This document shows, one piece after another, positions 1-11,295 of a DNA stretch of 64,000 nt. Position 1 is the first letter of the stretch, and each line of letters begins with the position of its first letter. Origin of the DNA: Paramicrobacterium chengjingii (GTDB lineage Bacteria; Actinomycetota; Actinomycetes; Actinomycetales; Microbacteriaceae); contig NZ_CP061169.1 of the NCBI RefSeq assembly GCF_011751765.2, positions 1,550,001 through 1,614,000 on the forward strand. The letters run 5' to 3'. The notes under the pieces were generated by a model. That model made no database searches and was not told where the DNA came from. It saw only the letters and a program-made list of their open reading frames with translations. A program made the position numbers and the translations under genes.

Positions 1-408
1 ATTGCGATCATCGTGATGGCACGCCGCATCCGTTCTGTTCGTTGGGGTCTTGTGATTGGGCTTCTGCTGGGCGGTGTTCTCGGCAATCTTCTCGACCGGT
101 ATTTTCGCGAGCCATCATTTGGTCTTGGCCATGTCGTCGACTTCATCTCCACACCATGGATGATCCCGGCAATTTATAACGTTGCGGACATCGGTATTTG
201 CGTGGCGATGGCGCTGTTCATTCTCCTCACTGTTCTCGGAGTTGGCCTTGACGGCCGCCGCGCGACCAAACTGAAGGCCGAGTCGGAAACGTCCGATACG
301 GAAGCGACCGAAGGCGAGGGCGGCCTCGCCAGCGAAGGCACAGCCCCAGACGTCGCAGCATCCAGCGATGTCGAAGACGAGAACTCGAGCCCGCAGAAGG
401 GCAGCTGA
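1..408 (+). CDS. lspA: Signal peptidase II (prolipoprotein signal peptidase), 5' end outside the window
   Basis: The reading frame is already open at base 1, so the N-terminus lies upstream of the window. LspA is the inner-membrane aspartic protease that removes the signal peptide of diacylglyceryl-modified lipoproteins. Both catalytic Asp motifs are visible: GNLLDR (Asp codon at 94-96) and NVADIG (Asp codon at 187-189), each next to a hydrophobic segment. The last ~45 residues form an acidic, Ala/Glu-rich cytoplasmic tail, a common extension in this family of actinobacteria. The stop codon overlaps the start of the next gene by one base (TGATG), so the two are translationally coupled. A GTG at 13 and an ATG at 16 are internal codons, not the start. 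Confidence 0.9.
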   Translation: MAIIVMARRIRSVRWGLVIGLLLGGVLGNLLDRYFREPSFGLGHVVDFISTPWMIPAIYNVADIGICVAMALFILLTVLGVGLDGRRATKLKAESETSDTEATEGEGGLASEGTAPDVAASSDVEDENSSPQKGS

Positions 409-1328
409 TGGAGTCGCGGAGCCTGCCGGTTCCCGACGGCCTTGTAGGGACGAGAGCGGATGCTGGCATCGCGAAGCTTCTCGGCTTTTCGCGTTCCTTT
501 GCCGCTGACGTCATCGACGCGGGCGGAGTGGAACTCGACGGGCGAGTGCTGCAGAAGTCCGATCGACTTGCCGCTGAGGCCTGGCTGACTGTGTCGTGGA
601 CACCCCGCCACGAGCCCGTGATTGAGGCGATCGCCGTTGATGATCTTGCAATTGTGCACGATGACGACGACATCGTTGTTGTGAACAAGCCGACGGGCGT
701 CGCCGCGCACCCCTCTGTGGGGTGGACCGGTCCGACAGTGCTCGGGGCACTCGCGGCGGCCGGCTACACGATCGCGACGTCCGGGCAAACAGAACGAGCG
801 GGTATCGTGCACCGCCTCGACGTCGGAACAAGCGGACTGATGGTTGTGGCGAAAACCGAACGCGCATACACAGCACTCAAACGCGCTTTTCATGACCGAG
901 AAGTCGAGAAGATCTACAACGCCGTCGTGCAAGGACATCCCGACCCATTCACCGGAACTATCGAGGCGCCCATCGGCCGACATCCAAAGCACGACTGGAA
1001 GTTTGCCGTCACGGCTGGCGGCAAACCGTCGATCACGCACTATTCGACACGTGAGGCGTTTCCCTACGCCAGCCTGCTCGAGGTGCGTCTCGAGACGGGA
1101 CGCACGCATCAGATTCGGGTACACATGGCTGCGATGAAGCATCCTTGTGTCGGGGATCCTCTCTACGGCTCAGATCCGCGACTGGCTGAGAGGCTCGGCC
1201 TCACCCGGCAATGGCTGCAAGCGGTGCAGCTCTCTTTCTCGCACCCCGCGACAGGGGAGTGGGTTACGTACTCGGCCGACTACGCGCCCGACTTGCAGCA
1301 TGCGCTCGATGTCCTCGGCCGGGATTAG
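408..1328 (+). CDS. rluD: RluA/RluD-family 23S rRNA pseudouridine synthase
   Basis: 306 residues, the usual length for an RluA-family enzyme that isomerises uridines in rRNA. An S4-like RNA-binding region occupies roughly residues 1-60 ([16 protein letters not shown]). The catalytic motif [15 protein letters not shown] places the nucleophilic Asp at residue 138, and the downstream [10 protein letters not shown] motif is typical of the family. It directly follows lspA with a one-base overlap; lspA-rluD-dnaE is a common actinobacterial order. The family assignment is firm. The exact target position in 23S rRNA (the RluD sites in E. coli) is inferred only from family membership, so the symbol is provisional. 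Confidence 0.9.
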   Translation: MESRSLPVPDGLVGTRADAGIAKLLGFSRSFAADVIDAGGVELDGRVLQKSDRLAAEAWLTVSWTPRHEPVIEAIAVDDLAIVHDDDDIVVVNKPTGVAAHPSVGWTGPTVLGALAAAGYTIATSGQTERAGIVHRLDVGTSGLMVVAKTERAYTALKRAFHDREVEKIYNAVVQGHPDPFTGTIEAPIGRHPKHDWKFAVTAGGKPSITHYSTREAFPYASLLEVRLETGRTHQIRVHMAAMKHPCVGDPLYGSDPRLAERLGLTRQWLQAVQLSFSHPATGEWVTYSADYAPDLQHALDVLGRD

Positions 1329-1361
1329 TCTGGAAGCATATCGTCGTCGTCGCTCGGAGTA

Positions 1362-4300
1362 ATGGTGTCCTCAACTGACTCGTTCGTCCATCTACACGTA
1401 CATAGCGAGTTTTCCATGCTCGATGGGGCCGCTCGCATCAATGAAGTGGTCAAGGCCGCTGCCGAACAAGAGATGCCGGCTCTGGCTGTAACCGACCACG
1501 GAAATATGTTCGGCGCATTCGATTTTTGGAGTGCCGCGACGTCTGCGGGCATCAAACCGATCATCGGCACTGAGGCGTACATCACGCCCGGAACGCATCG
1601 CAGCGACCGCACGCGTGTGCGCTGGGGTGATGGCGGCAGAGACGATGTCTCTGGGTCGGGCGCTTACACGCACATGACAATGCTCGCCGAGACGACCGAG
1701 GGAATGCACAACCTCTTCCGGCTGTCGTCCCGTGCCTCGATCGAGGGCTACTATTTCAAGCCGCGCATGGACCGCGAAACGCTGTCGCAGTACTCGAAGG
1801 GGATCATCGCCACAACCGGATGCCCCAGCGGCGAGGTGCAGACGCGATTGCGGCTGGGGCAGTACAAAGAGGCTCGAGAAGCCGCCGCCGACTTCCGCGA
1901 TATCTTCGGGCACGAGAATTACTACTGCGAGCTGATGGATCACGGCATCGGTATCGAGAAGCGTGTCGCGTCCGAGCTGCTCGACCTCGCGAAAGACCTC
2001 GGTCTGAAGCTCGTCGCGACGAATGACCTGCATTACACGCACGCGTCAGACGCGAAGAGCCACTCGGCTCTGCTGTGCGTGCAGTCGGGAGCAACACTCG
2101 ACGACCCCAACCGATTTAAGTTCGACGCCGACGAGTTTTACCTGAAATCGGCGGAAGAGATGCGCCTGCTCTTTCGGGACCATCCGGATGCCTGTGACAA
2201 CACACTTGAGATCGCTGAGCGTTGCGCTGTCGATTTCGATACGACGGCGAACTACATGCCGCGCTTCCCCGTTCCCGAGGGTGAGACCGAGCAGACGTGG
2301 TTCGTCAAAGAAATCGAGAAGGGCCTTGACTACCGGTACCCGAGCGGAGTCCCTGAGTCCGTGCGGGAGCGCGCTGACTACGAAATCGGGATCATCTCCC
2401 AGATGGGCTTTCCGGGCTACTTCCTTGTGGTCGCCGACTTCATCAACTGGTCGAAAGACAATGGCATCCGCGTCGGCCCCGGTCGCGGGTCTGGCGCCGG
2501 CTCGATGGCGGCGTATGCAATGCGCATCACCGACCTCGACCCGCTCGAGCATGGGCTGATCTTCGAGCGCTTCCTCAACCCCGACCGCGTGTCCATGCCC
2601 GACTTCGACGTCGACTTCGATGATCGTCGCCGCGGCGAGGTGATCAAGTACGTCACCGAGAAATACGGAGACGAGCGTGTGTCGCAGATTGTCACCTTCG
2701 GAACGATCAAAGCGAAGCAAGCGCTCAAGGACTCCTCTCGGGTGCTTGGTTTTCCTTTCGGAATGGGTGAGAAGCTTACAAAGGCAATGCCGCCGCCTGT
2801 TATGGGCAAAGACATTCCGCTTACGGGAATCTTCGACAAGGAGCATCCGCGTTATCGCGAGGCATCCGATATTCGTTCTGTCGTCGAGACCGACCCCGAC
2901 GCCAAGACCGTTTTCGATACAGCACTCGGCATCGAGAATCTGAAGCGTCAGTGGGGCGTTCACGCGGCGGGCGTGATTATGTCGAGCGATCCGCTCCTTG
3001 ACATCATCCCCGTCATGAAGCGCGAACAAGACGGCCAAATTGTCACGCAGTTCGACTACCCGGCTTGCGAGAGCCTTGGCCTGATCAAGATGGACTTTCT
3101 TGGTCTTCGCAACCTCACGGTGATCTCGGATGCACTCGCAAATATCACGATGAACCGCCAGGAGACTCTTGACCTCGAGACGCTCGACCTGGACGACCGT
3201 CCGTCGTACGATCTTCTCGCCCGGGGCGACACCCTTGGTGTGTTCCAGCTTGATGGCGGGCCCATGCGCAGTCTTCTGCGCTTGATGAAGCCCGACAACT
3301 TCGAAGACGTTTCGGCTGTGATCGCGCTGTACCGTCCCGGTCCGATGGGTGCCGACTCGCACACGAACTATGCATTGCGCAAGAACGGCTTGCAGAAAAT
3401 CACACCGATCCACCCCGAGCTCGCCGAGCCACTCGCCGATATTCTCGACACTACATACGGTCTGATCATCTACCAAGAGCAGGTCATGGCCATCGCGCAG
3501 AAAGTCGCCGGGTTCTCGCTCGGCCAAGCAGACATCTTGCGGCGAGCGATGGGGAAAAAGAAGAAGTCAGAACTCGACAAACAGTATGTCGGCTTTAGCG
3601 GAGGCATGAAGGAACGCGGCTATTCGGATGCTGCGATCAAAGCGCTGTGGGACATTCTGCTTCCGTTCTCTGACTACGCCTTCAATAAGGCGCACTCCGC
3701 AGCGTACGGCGTCATCGCTTACTGGACGGCGTATCTGAAAGCCCACTACCCGGCCGAGTACATGGCTGCGCTGCTCACGAGCGTCGGCGATTCGCGCGAC
3801 AAACTGGCGATGTATTTGAACGAGTGCCGGCGTATGGGAATTCAGGTTCTTCCCCCCGATGTTGATGAGTCGATCAACTTCTTCGCAGCCGTTGGGGAAG
3901 ATATTCGCTTCGGTCTCGGTGCCGTGCGCAATGTGGGCGGCAACGTCGTCGACGGTATCGTCGCGGCGCGCGAGAAAGACGGACGCTTTGAGAACTTTCA
4001 CGACTTTCTCCGGAAAGTTCCCGCGCATGTGACGAACAAGCGGACGGTTGAATCACTGATCAAGGCGGGTGCCTTCGACGAGATGGGCGCGACGCGCCGC
4101 GCACTCGTCGAGATACACGAGGATGCCGTGGAATCTGCTGTGCGCGACAAGCGCATGGAAGCGACGGGGCAAGTGGGCTTCGACTTTGACAGTCTCTTTG
4201 CGGAGGTCGGCGAGACCGTGGAGACTCAGGTTCCCGACAGACCGGAGTGGTCGAAGAAAGACAAACTCGCCTTCGAGCGCGAAATGCTCGGGCTGTACGT

Positions 4301-4883
4301 CTCGGATCACCCCCTCGCCGGCCTTGAAGTGCAGCTCGCCAAACTCGCCAGCACTTCCATCACCGACTTGACAACGTCGGAGCACACGCAAGATGGCGAT
4401 ACCGTGACGATCGCTGGTCTCGTGACCAGCGTGCAGCATCGCGTAGCGAAGACATCGGGCAATCCGTACGGCATGATCACGGTGGAGGACTTCGGAGCCG
4501 AGATGACCGTGATGTTCATGGGCAAGGGGTACCAGGAGTATCAGCATGCCCTGCAGGCCGACACGATTGTGGTCGTGCGAGGGCGTGTCAGCATGCGAGA
4601 CGACGGAATGAATCTTCACGCCTACTCGATCTTCGCTCCCGATCTACAGCAAGATGGACCGTCTGGTCCACTGTTGCTCAACGTGCCGGAGCATCGAGCG
4701 ACGGAAGAAGCGGTCACAGAACTTGCTGAGATCCTCGGACGACACCGGGGTGACAACGAAGTGCGCGTTCGGCTTCTTCGTGGGGACGTTGCCCGAGTTT
4801 TTGAGGTGCCGTTTCCGGTCACGGTAACGGCCGACCTGTTCGGCGAACTCAAATCGCTTCTCGGGCCGAATTGTCTCGGCTAG
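1362..4883 (+). CDS. dnaE: DNA polymerase III alpha subunit (replicative polymerase)
   Basis: 1173 residues, full length for DnaE1. The N-terminal PHP domain starts at once (HLHVHSEFSMLDGAARI, AVTDHGNMFG). The polymerase active-site Asp cluster is in PDFDVDFDDRRR (about residues 413-424), and the palm and finger motifs GPGRGSGAGS and YRPGPMGAD are intact. Helix-hairpin-helix and OB-fold regions follow in the last third (TVTIAGLVTSVQHRV near residue 1015). The start ATG is preceded by CGGAG at suitable spacing. It elongates both chromosome strands with the beta clamp. A 33 bp gap separates it from rluD, so co-transcription is likely. Confidence 0.97.
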   Translation: MVSSTDSFVHLHVHSEFSMLDGAARINEVVKAAAEQEMPALAVTDHGNMFGAFDFWSAATSAGIKPIIGTEAYITPGTHRSDRTRVRWGDGGRDDVSGSGAYTHMTMLAETTEGMHNLFRLSSRASIEGYYFKPRMDRETLSQYSKGIIATTGCPSGEVQTRLRLGQYKEAREAAADFRDIFGHENYYCELMDHGIGIEKRVASELLDLAKDLGLKLVATNDLHYTHASDAKSHSALLCVQSGATLDDPNRFKFDADEFYLKSAEEMRLLFRDHPDACDNTLEIAERCAVDFDTTANYMPRFPVPEGETEQTWFVKEIEKGLDYRYPSGVPESVRERADYEIGIISQMGFPGYFLVVADFINWSKDNGIRVGPGRGSGAGSMAAYAMRITDLDPLEHGLIFERFLNPDRVSMPDFDVDFDDRRRGEVIKYVTEKYGDERVSQIVTFGTIKAKQALKDSSRVLGFPFGMGEKLTKAMPPPVMGKDIPLTGIFDKEHPRYREASDIRSVVETDPDAKTVFDTALGIENLKRQWGVHAAGVIMSSDPLLDIIPVMKREQDGQIVTQFDYPACESLGLIKMDFLGLRNLTVISDALANITMNRQETLDLETLDLDDRPSYDLLARGDTLGVFQLDGGPMRSLLRLMKPDNFEDVSAVIALYRPGPMGADSHTNYALRKNGLQKITPIHPELAEPLADILDTTYGLIIYQEQVMAIAQKVAGFSLGQADILRRAMGKKKKSELDKQYVGFSGGMKERGYSDAAIKALWDILLPFSDYAFNKAHSAAYGVIAYWTAYLKAHYPAEYMAALLTSVGDSRDKLAMYLNECRRMGIQVLPPDVDESINFFAAVGEDIRFGLGAVRNVGGNVVDGIVAAREKDGRFENFHDFLRKVPAHVTNKRTVESLIKAGAFDEMGATRRALVEIHEDAVESAVRDKRMEATGQVGFDFDSLFAEVGETVETQVPDRPEWSKKDKLAFEREMLGLYVSDHPLAGLEVQLAKLASTSITDLTTSEHTQDGDTVTIAGLVTSVQHRVAKTSGNPYGMITVEDFGAEMTVMFMGKGYQEYQHALQADTIVVVRGRVSMRDDGMNLHAYSIFAPDLQQDGPSGPLLLNVPEHRATEEAVTELAEILGRHRGDNEVRVRLLRGDVARVFEVPFPVTVTADLFGELKSLLGPNCLG

Positions 4884-4925
4884 GATTGCCGCGCCGTTCA
4901 AAACGATGATGTGGAGAAATACGCT

Positions 4926-6251
<1,326 letters not shown>

Positions 6252-6266
6252 TCAACGCTCGACCGA

Positions 6267-6281
6267 TAAGATGAACGGGAT
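6267..6281 (+). promoter_or_regulatory. Probable -10 box and leaderless start for hisD
   Basis: TAAGAT at 6267-6272 is followed by 9 nt (GAACGGGAT) and then the hisD ATG. No Shine-Dalgarno sequence is present, so transcription would begin at or just before the start codon. No good -35 box is visible. Confidence 0.5.
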
Positions 6282-7589
6282 ATGCTCCACACTATAGATC
6301 TGCGTTCTCAAGACCTCAGTCGAACTGAGCTCGTCAGCGTGCTCCCGCGTCCGAATGTTGATGTCACTGTCGCCAGCGAGGCAGCTCAGACGTTGATCGA
6401 CGACGTCAGGGAGTCGGGCACGGCGGCTCTCCTCGATCAGGCCGAGCGGCTCGATCATGTGCGTCCCGCATCGGTGCGCGTCGATATCCACGCCATTGAT
6501 AGGGCAGTGCACAACCTTGACGCTTCTGTTCGCGACGCGCTGACTCAGGCCATCGAGCGAGTGCGACGTGCGACAACGGCTCAGGTGCCACCGCAACGTC
6601 ACACAGAGATCGGGCATGGCGCGTCCATCGTTCAGCGGTGGCAACCGGTCGACCGCGTCGGGCTTTACGTGCCCGGAGGTAAGGCGGTTTACCCATCGAG
6701 CGTCATCATGAATGCTGTGCCGGCGCAGGTAGCGGGTGTGCGATCAATAGCACTCGCATCACCAGCCCAGCGCGAGTTCGATGGGGGAGTGCACCCCACT
6801 ATTCTTGCGGCCGCCGGTCTGCTGGGTATCACTGAGGTGTACGCCATGGGCGGAGCAGGTGCCATCGGCGCGTTCGCGTATGGTGTTCCCGATCTCGGCC
6901 TTGCGCCGGTTGACGTAGTTACGGGACCGGGAAATATTTACGTCGCTGCTGCAAAACGACTTGTTCGCGGACAGGTCGGTATTGATGCTGAGGCAGGAAC
7001 GACGGAGATCCTGATCATCGCGGACGGCACGGCGAACGCCCGCTTCGTCGCCGCTGATCTCCTGAGCCAGGCGGAGCACGATGAGGCAGCGGCATCCATT
7101 CTTGTGACGGATTCGCCACGTCTCGCTCACGAGGTGGCCGCGCACCTCGACGCCCTCGTGTCGCTCACGGCAAACGCCGAACGGGCGCGCACAGCTTTGG
7201 AAGGCCCCCAATCGGCGGTCGTTCTCGTCTCCGATATCGTGACAGCGGCCGAGCTGAGCAACGCCTACGGCCCGGAGCATCTTGAAATTCACACCCACGA
7301 TCCGCACGGCACACTCGAGCACATCACATCGGCTGGCGCGATCTTTATCGGACCGTTCACCCCGGTGAGCCTTGGCGACTATATGGCGGGCTCCAATCAC
7401 GTGCTGCCAACGGGCGGACAATCGAGGTTCTCTTCGGGACTCGGCGCGTACACGTTCCTTCGACCGCAGCAGATCATCGAATACGATAAGGCTGCGCTCG
7501 ATGTCGTCGCGCGGCCGATTGTCGATCTGGCAAACTCCGAGCGCCTGCCTGCTCACGGCGAAGCTGTCACACAGCGCTTCGAGGAGTGA
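6282..7589 (+). CDS. hisD: Histidinol dehydrogenase
   Basis: 435 residues, normal length. The enzyme oxidises L-histidinol to L-histidine in two NAD-dependent steps, the last of histidine biosynthesis. Family signatures are GLYVPGGKAVYPSSVIM, GPGNIYVAAAKR and the catalytic Glu-His pair in YGPEHLEIH (E332, H333); the glycine-rich region IGAFAYG is also conserved. It is isolated from other his genes in this window and lies between a membrane protein gene and nrdR, an order seen in other Microbacteriaceae. A likely leaderless promoter precedes it. Confidence 0.96.
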   Translation: MLHTIDLRSQDLSRTELVSVLPRPNVDVTVASEAAQTLIDDVRESGTAALLDQAERLDHVRPASVRVDIHAIDRAVHNLDASVRDALTQAIERVRRATTAQVPPQRHTEIGHGASIVQRWQPVDRVGLYVPGGKAVYPSSVIMNAVPAQVAGVRSIALASPAQREFDGGVHPTILAAAGLLGITEVYAMGGAGAIGAFAYGVPDLGLAPVDVVTGPGNIYVAAAKRLVRGQVGIDAEAGTTEILIIADGTANARFVAADLLSQAEHDEAAASILVTDSPRLAHEVAAHLDALVSLTANAERARTALEGPQSAVVLVSDIVTAAELSNAYGPEHLEIHTHDPHGTLEHITSAGAIFIGPFTPVSLGDYMAGSNHVLPTGGQSRFSSGLGAYTFLRPQQIIEYDKAALDVVARPIVDLANSERLPAHGEAVTQRFEE

Positions 7590-7618
7590 GCTGACCCCGA
7601 TAGGGAGTTGGGAAGACT

Positions 7619-8104
7619 ATGCACTGTCCGTTCTGCCGCCACCCCGATTCGCGCGTCATTGATTCGCGTACCAGTGATGACGGCCTCTCCATTCGTCGGC
7701 GCCGCCAGTGCCCCGAATGCGGACGCCGCTTCAGCACGACGGAAACGTCGAGTCTCAACGTGATCAAGCGCAGCGGCGTAGTCGAGTCGTTTAGCAGAGA
7801 CAAGGTCGTCGCTGGTGTCCGCAAAGCTTGTCAAGGCAGGCCTGTCACCGACTCCGATCTCGCTGTGCTGGCGCAGCGCGTCGAGGAGGCGATCCGTCAG
7901 ACCGGAACATCCCAGATCGAGGCAAACGACATCGGATTGGCGATTCTCACGCCGCTTCGTGAGCTTGACGAGGTTGCCTACCTCCGGTTCGCGAGCGTGT
8001 ATCAGGCGTTTGACTCGCTTGACGACTTTGAAGATTCGATTGCTGCGCTACGGCGCGAGCACGAGGCCTCAACGACAGCCGATTCAGACAGAGAAGCTCT
8101 GTGA
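7619..8104 (+). CDS. nrdR: Transcriptional repressor NrdR of ribonucleotide reductase genes
   Basis: 161 residues, as usual. The N-terminal zinc ribbon has its two Cys pairs in CPFC (from residue 3) and CPECGRRF. An ATP-cone domain follows ([16 protein letters not shown] to [11 protein letters not shown]). NrdR senses dATP/ATP and represses nrd operons through paired NrdR boxes. No nrd gene or evident NrdR box lies in this window, so its targets are elsewhere. It is 29 bp after hisD and probably co-transcribed with it. Confidence 0.96.
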   Translation: MHCPFCRHPDSRVIDSRTSDDGLSIRRRRQCPECGRRFSTTETSSLNVIKRSGVVESFSRDKVVAGVRKACQGRPVTDSDLAVLAQRVEEAIRQTGTSQIEANDIGLAILTPLRELDEVAYLRFASVYQAFDSLDDFEDSIAALRREHEASTTADSDREAL

Positions 8105-8148
8105 CGGCACAACAGACTGCGCGGTCCCGATTTCGAGAGGATGCCTGA

Positions 8149-9183
8149 GTGTATCGTTTTCTGTTTACGGCGTTTCTATCGAAGCTCGATCCGGAAGATG
8201 CACACTACTTAGCGTTTTTGGCGATCCGACTCTTGCCGCGGATAGGCCTCGGTGCGCTGGTAGCGCGTTTCACCCGACCAGACCCGTCTCTGCAGGTGAC
8301 GACGCTCGGGCGAACGTTCTCGTCACCGTTCGGTGTGGCCGCGGGATTCGACAAGAACGCCGAGGCGATCGCTGGCCTCGGTCAGCTCGGTTTCGGTCAC
8401 GTCGAGGTAGGAACCGTGACGGCACGACCGCAACCGGGTAATCCACGTCCGCGATTGTTTCGTCTCATACCCGACCGTGCGATCGTCAACCGAATGGGAT
8501 TCAATAACGCGGGAGCAGCGGATGCCGCGCCACGGCTCGTGCGGGCACATCGGCGACGTGCGCGCCCGGTCATCGGTGTCAACATCGGCAAGAGTCGCGT
8601 CGTCGACGTTGCTGACGCCACTGAGGACTATGTGGCCAGCTGTCGCATGGTCGCGCGACTGGCGGACTATCTCGTGGTGAACGTTTCCTCGCCGAACACA
8701 CCGGGGCTACGCGGGCTCCAAGAAATCGACCTTCTCGAGCCGCTTCTCAAGCGACTCAACGAGGAATCCGGTGACACTCCTTTGCTCGTCAAGATCGCGC
8801 CAGATCTTACAGACGATGACGTGACACAGATCTGTGAGCTTGTCGTTCGCGTTGGGCTCGCCGGAATCGTCGCCACGAACACGACGCTGTCACGTGACGG
8901 GCTTGCGACCGAATCGTCGGTCATCGAGAACGCTGGGGCCGGCGGACTCTCGGGCGCCCCGCTTGCGACGCGTTCGCTTGAGGTGCTCCACCTCATCAGA
9001 GCGGCGGTTCCCGCCGAGATGTGCGTGATCTCCGTTGGCGGCGTCGAAAACGGCAACGACGTCGCAGAACGCTGCGCGGCTGGTGCGACGCTCGTTCAGG
9101 GCTACAGCGGCTTCATCTACGAGGGGCCGTTCTGGGCCCACCGCATCAACCGTGAGTTGGCAGCCCTCCTTCGGCAGGGCTGA
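8149..9183 (+). CDS. pyrD: Dihydroorotate dehydrogenase (quinone), class 2
   Basis: 344 residues. Class 2 membrane-associated enzyme that oxidises dihydroorotate to orotate, passing electrons through FMN to quinone. The N-terminal ~40 residues form the amphipathic membrane and quinone-tunnel helices (FLFTAFLSKLDPEDAHYLAF). FMN and substrate motifs include GVAAGFDKNAEAI, NRMGFNNAGA and NVSSPNTPGLRGLQ (residues 178-191, which carry the catalytic Ser). The C-terminal ISVGGVENGNDV binds phosphate. It is the final gene of the rightward block and faces the DUF3043 gene with a 5 bp gap. Confidence 0.96.
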   Translation: MYRFLFTAFLSKLDPEDAHYLAFLAIRLLPRIGLGALVARFTRPDPSLQVTTLGRTFSSPFGVAAGFDKNAEAIAGLGQLGFGHVEVGTVTARPQPGNPRPRLFRLIPDRAIVNRMGFNNAGAADAAPRLVRAHRRRARPVIGVNIGKSRVVDVADATEDYVASCRMVARLADYLVVNVSSPNTPGLRGLQEIDLLEPLLKRLNEESGDTPLLVKIAPDLTDDDVTQICELVVRVGLAGIVATNTTLSRDGLATESSVIENAGAGGLSGAPLATRSLEVLHLIRAAVPAEMCVISVGGVENGNDVAERCAAGATLVQGYSGFIYEGPFWAHRINRELAALLRQG

Positions 9184-9188
9184 ACGGC

Positions 9189-9770
9189 TCAGCTGGGCTG
9201 CTCGCCGCGCGCTACCTGAGGTTTTGGCAGACGAAGTTTGCGCATCTGGATCATGCGCATCGCGGCATACCACCGCACCCCGCGTTCGACTCGTGATTCA
9301 CCGAACTTCTCGCGAAGGTTCTTGCGAATGCGGAGCCCCGCAAGAACGCATTCGATCACCATGATGAAGAAAAACACCCACAGGGCAAACATCCCGTACA
9401 CCTGAATCTGCGGGAAAGGGATGAATGTGGCGACGATCACGAGAAACATGAACGGAAGCATGAACTCGCTGAGACTCGTGCGCGAGTCGATCCAGTCACG
9501 AATGAAGCGCTTCTGCGGACCACGGTCTCGCTCGGGCAGGTAGCGTTCCTCGCCGTTCGCCATGCCCACACGGGCACGTTCGCGCTGCACGGCCATTTGC
9601 TCTCGGCCGCGCTTACGCGCCTCTTTGCGGTCGTTCGGTACGAGGGGGCGCTTGTTCGCAGCAACCTGGTTGCTGCGCTTGGGCGTCGGAGTGCCCTTTT
9701 TGCCATCGGCAGCGACAGCATCCTCGTTCTGAACGGTGTGTGGTGTTTCGTCTGAAGTATTCTTGCTCAC
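9189..9770 (-). CDS. DUF3043-family actinobacterial membrane protein
   Basis: 193 residues from a GTG start at 9770, preceded by GAGGA at good spacing. A longer upstream frame exists but would overlap the divergent dipeptidase gene and lacks a ribosome site. A charged N-terminal region (TPTPKRSNQVAANKRPL, RKEARKRGREQ) precedes two membrane helices (about residues 110-155) and a basic C-terminus (RWYAAMRMIQMRKLRLPKP). This layout matches the DUF3043 family, which is confined to actinobacteria and has no known function. It is convergent with pyrD and divergent from the M20 dipeptidase. Confidence 0.85.
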   Translation of the reverse strand: MSKNTSDETPHTVQNEDAVAADGKKGTPTPKRSNQVAANKRPLVPNDRKEARKRGREQMAVQRERARVGMANGEERYLPERDRGPQKRFIRDWIDSRTSLSEFMLPFMFLVIVATFIPFPQIQVYGMFALWVFFFIMVIECVLAGLRIRKNLREKFGESRVERGVRWYAAMRMIQMRKLRLPKPQVARGEQPS

Positions 9771-9796
9771 GTAGTCCTCGGTCGTCGTCGTGCTCT

Positions 9797-9809
9797 TAAG
9801 ATTACCTGC
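9797..9809 (+). promoter_or_regulatory. Probable -10 box and leaderless start for the M20 dipeptidase
   Basis: TAAGAT at 9797-9802 is followed by 7 nt and the ATG at 9810. No Shine-Dalgarno sequence is present. Confidence 0.5.
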
Positions 9810-11216
9810 ATGACTGATTCCAATGAGCATGTCCCAGCCAATGGTGACAATCTGAGCAGGCTCGTCATTGAGAGACTGCCTGAAACCATCGCTGACCTGA
9901 GCGCACTCGTGCGTATTCCGTCGGTGTCGTGGTCTGCGTTCGACCCAGCTCACGTGCAGCGCAGCGCTGAAGCAGTCGCCGACCTTGCGCGCTCGACGTC
10001 AGTGTTCGACAGCGTCGAGATCGTCCGGGCGCCACTGCCTGGGTCCCGAGAGCTCGGCCAGCCCGCTGTGCTTGCACGCCGTGAAGCGAAGAACGGAAAG
10101 CCGACCGTCCTCCTTTACGCACACCACGATGTTCAACCACCTGGACGCGACGACGATTGGGATACCGCACCATTTGAGCCGGTCGTCAGGGGCGATCGTC
10201 TCTTCGGGCGCGGTGCAGCCGATGATAAAGCGGGCGTGATGGCCCACATCGCGGCGCTGCGATCATTCGTTGCGCACTACGGTAATGATTTCGACCTCGG
10301 TGTCGCACTCTTCATCGAGGGCGAAGAAGAGTTCGGATCGCGTTCCTTTGCCTCGTTCCTTGACCAATACCGGGACGCTCTCGCTGCCGATGCCATCGTT
10401 GTCGCCGACTCGGATAATTGGGACATTGACACACCAGCCCTGACGGTCAGTCTCCGAGGTAACGTGACGTTTCGCTTGGGAGTTCGCACGCTTGATCACG
10501 CGTCACACTCAGGAATGTTCGGCGGCGCCGTTCCCGACGCGATGATGGCGAGCATCCGTCTTCTCAACTCGCTCTGGCACGAGGACGGGTCGGTAGCGGT
10601 CGCCGGCTTGACGGAGCATGACGCAGGGACGCCGGAGTTTGACGACGCTCAACTTCGCACCGACGCTGCTCTTCGCCCCTCGGTTGCTCCCATTGGTGAG
10701 GGAAGCATTCTCAGTCGACTCTGGAACAAACCGGCGATCACGGTCACGGGAATGGATGTTCCAGATGTGGGGAGCGCGTCGAATACGCTGTTGCCGCAGG
10801 TGTATTCCCGCGTGAGCGCGCGAATTGCACCAGGCCAGAAGGCCGATGAAGCGTTTGCGGCGCTGAAGGCTCACCTGGCTGAGAACGTTCCGTTCGGTGC
10901 AGAGATCACGATCGACGAGGTCGACACGGGAAGCCCGTTTCTCGTCGACACGCGAGGCCCGATTGTGGCCGCGACTCTCGAATCGATGCGCGAGGGGTGG
11001 GGGACAGAACCGGTGAGCACAGGCATTGGGGGATCGATTCCCTTTGTCGCGGACCTTGTCACCGCATTTCCCGGCGCAGAGATACTCATTACCGGAGTCG
11101 AGGATCCCGATACTCGAGCCCACAGCCCTAATGAATCGTTGCATCTCGGAGTATTTCGACGCGCCATCGTCACCGAGGCTATCCTGCTGTCGAAACTGAA
11201 CGAATCGCATGCATGA
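9810..11216 (+). CDS. M20-family metallodipeptidase
   Basis: 468 residues, typical for the M20/M25/M40 dipeptidases of actinobacteria. Metal-ligand and catalytic motifs are in order: HHDVQPPG (His ligand and catalytic Asp), GRGAADDKAG (bridging Asp) and EGEEEFGS (catalytic Glu and Glu ligand). The dimerisation 'lid' domain covers roughly residues 215-340, and the last zinc-binding His is in DPDTRAHSPNES. It probably hydrolyses dipeptides in the cytoplasm; the substrate is not predictable. Its start appears to be leaderless. erpA follows 79 bp downstream. Confidence 0.92.
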   Translation: MTDSNEHVPANGDNLSRLVIERLPETIADLSALVRIPSVSWSAFDPAHVQRSAEAVADLARSTSVFDSVEIVRAPLPGSRELGQPAVLARREAKNGKPTVLLYAHHDVQPPGRDDDWDTAPFEPVVRGDRLFGRGAADDKAGVMAHIAALRSFVAHYGNDFDLGVALFIEGEEEFGSRSFASFLDQYRDALAADAIVVADSDNWDIDTPALTVSLRGNVTFRLGVRTLDHASHSGMFGGAVPDAMMASIRLLNSLWHEDGSVAVAGLTEHDAGTPEFDDAQLRTDAALRPSVAPIGEGSILSRLWNKPAITVTGMDVPDVGSASNTLLPQVYSRVSARIAPGQKADEAFAALKAHLAENVPFGAEITIDEVDTGSPFLVDTRGPIVAATLESMREGWGTEPVSTGIGGSIPFVADLVTAFPGAEILITGVEDPDTRAHSPNESLHLGVFRRAIVTEAILLSKLNESHA

Positions 11217-11295
11217 GACTCGACATATTCACGAACAAGGCGAGTAGCATGGCGGAAGATCCCCATCCCGGGGCACATACATCGCGAGGAGAGTC

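Noticed and set aside
174..1142. 322-codon minus-strand frame over lspA and rluD
   Set aside because: It is antisense to two well-supported genes, and its composition (Arg, Ser, His-rich) is that of a shadow frame.
2046..3527. 493-codon open frame on the minus strand
   Set aside because: It lies entirely inside dnaE on the opposite strand. High G+C coding sequence commonly leaves long antisense frames, and the translation shows no family motif.
9771..9953. Longer N-terminus of the DUF3043 protein
   Set aside because: The upstream frame overlaps the divergent dipeptidase start and has no ribosome site, whereas the GTG at 9770 has GAGGA at proper spacing.
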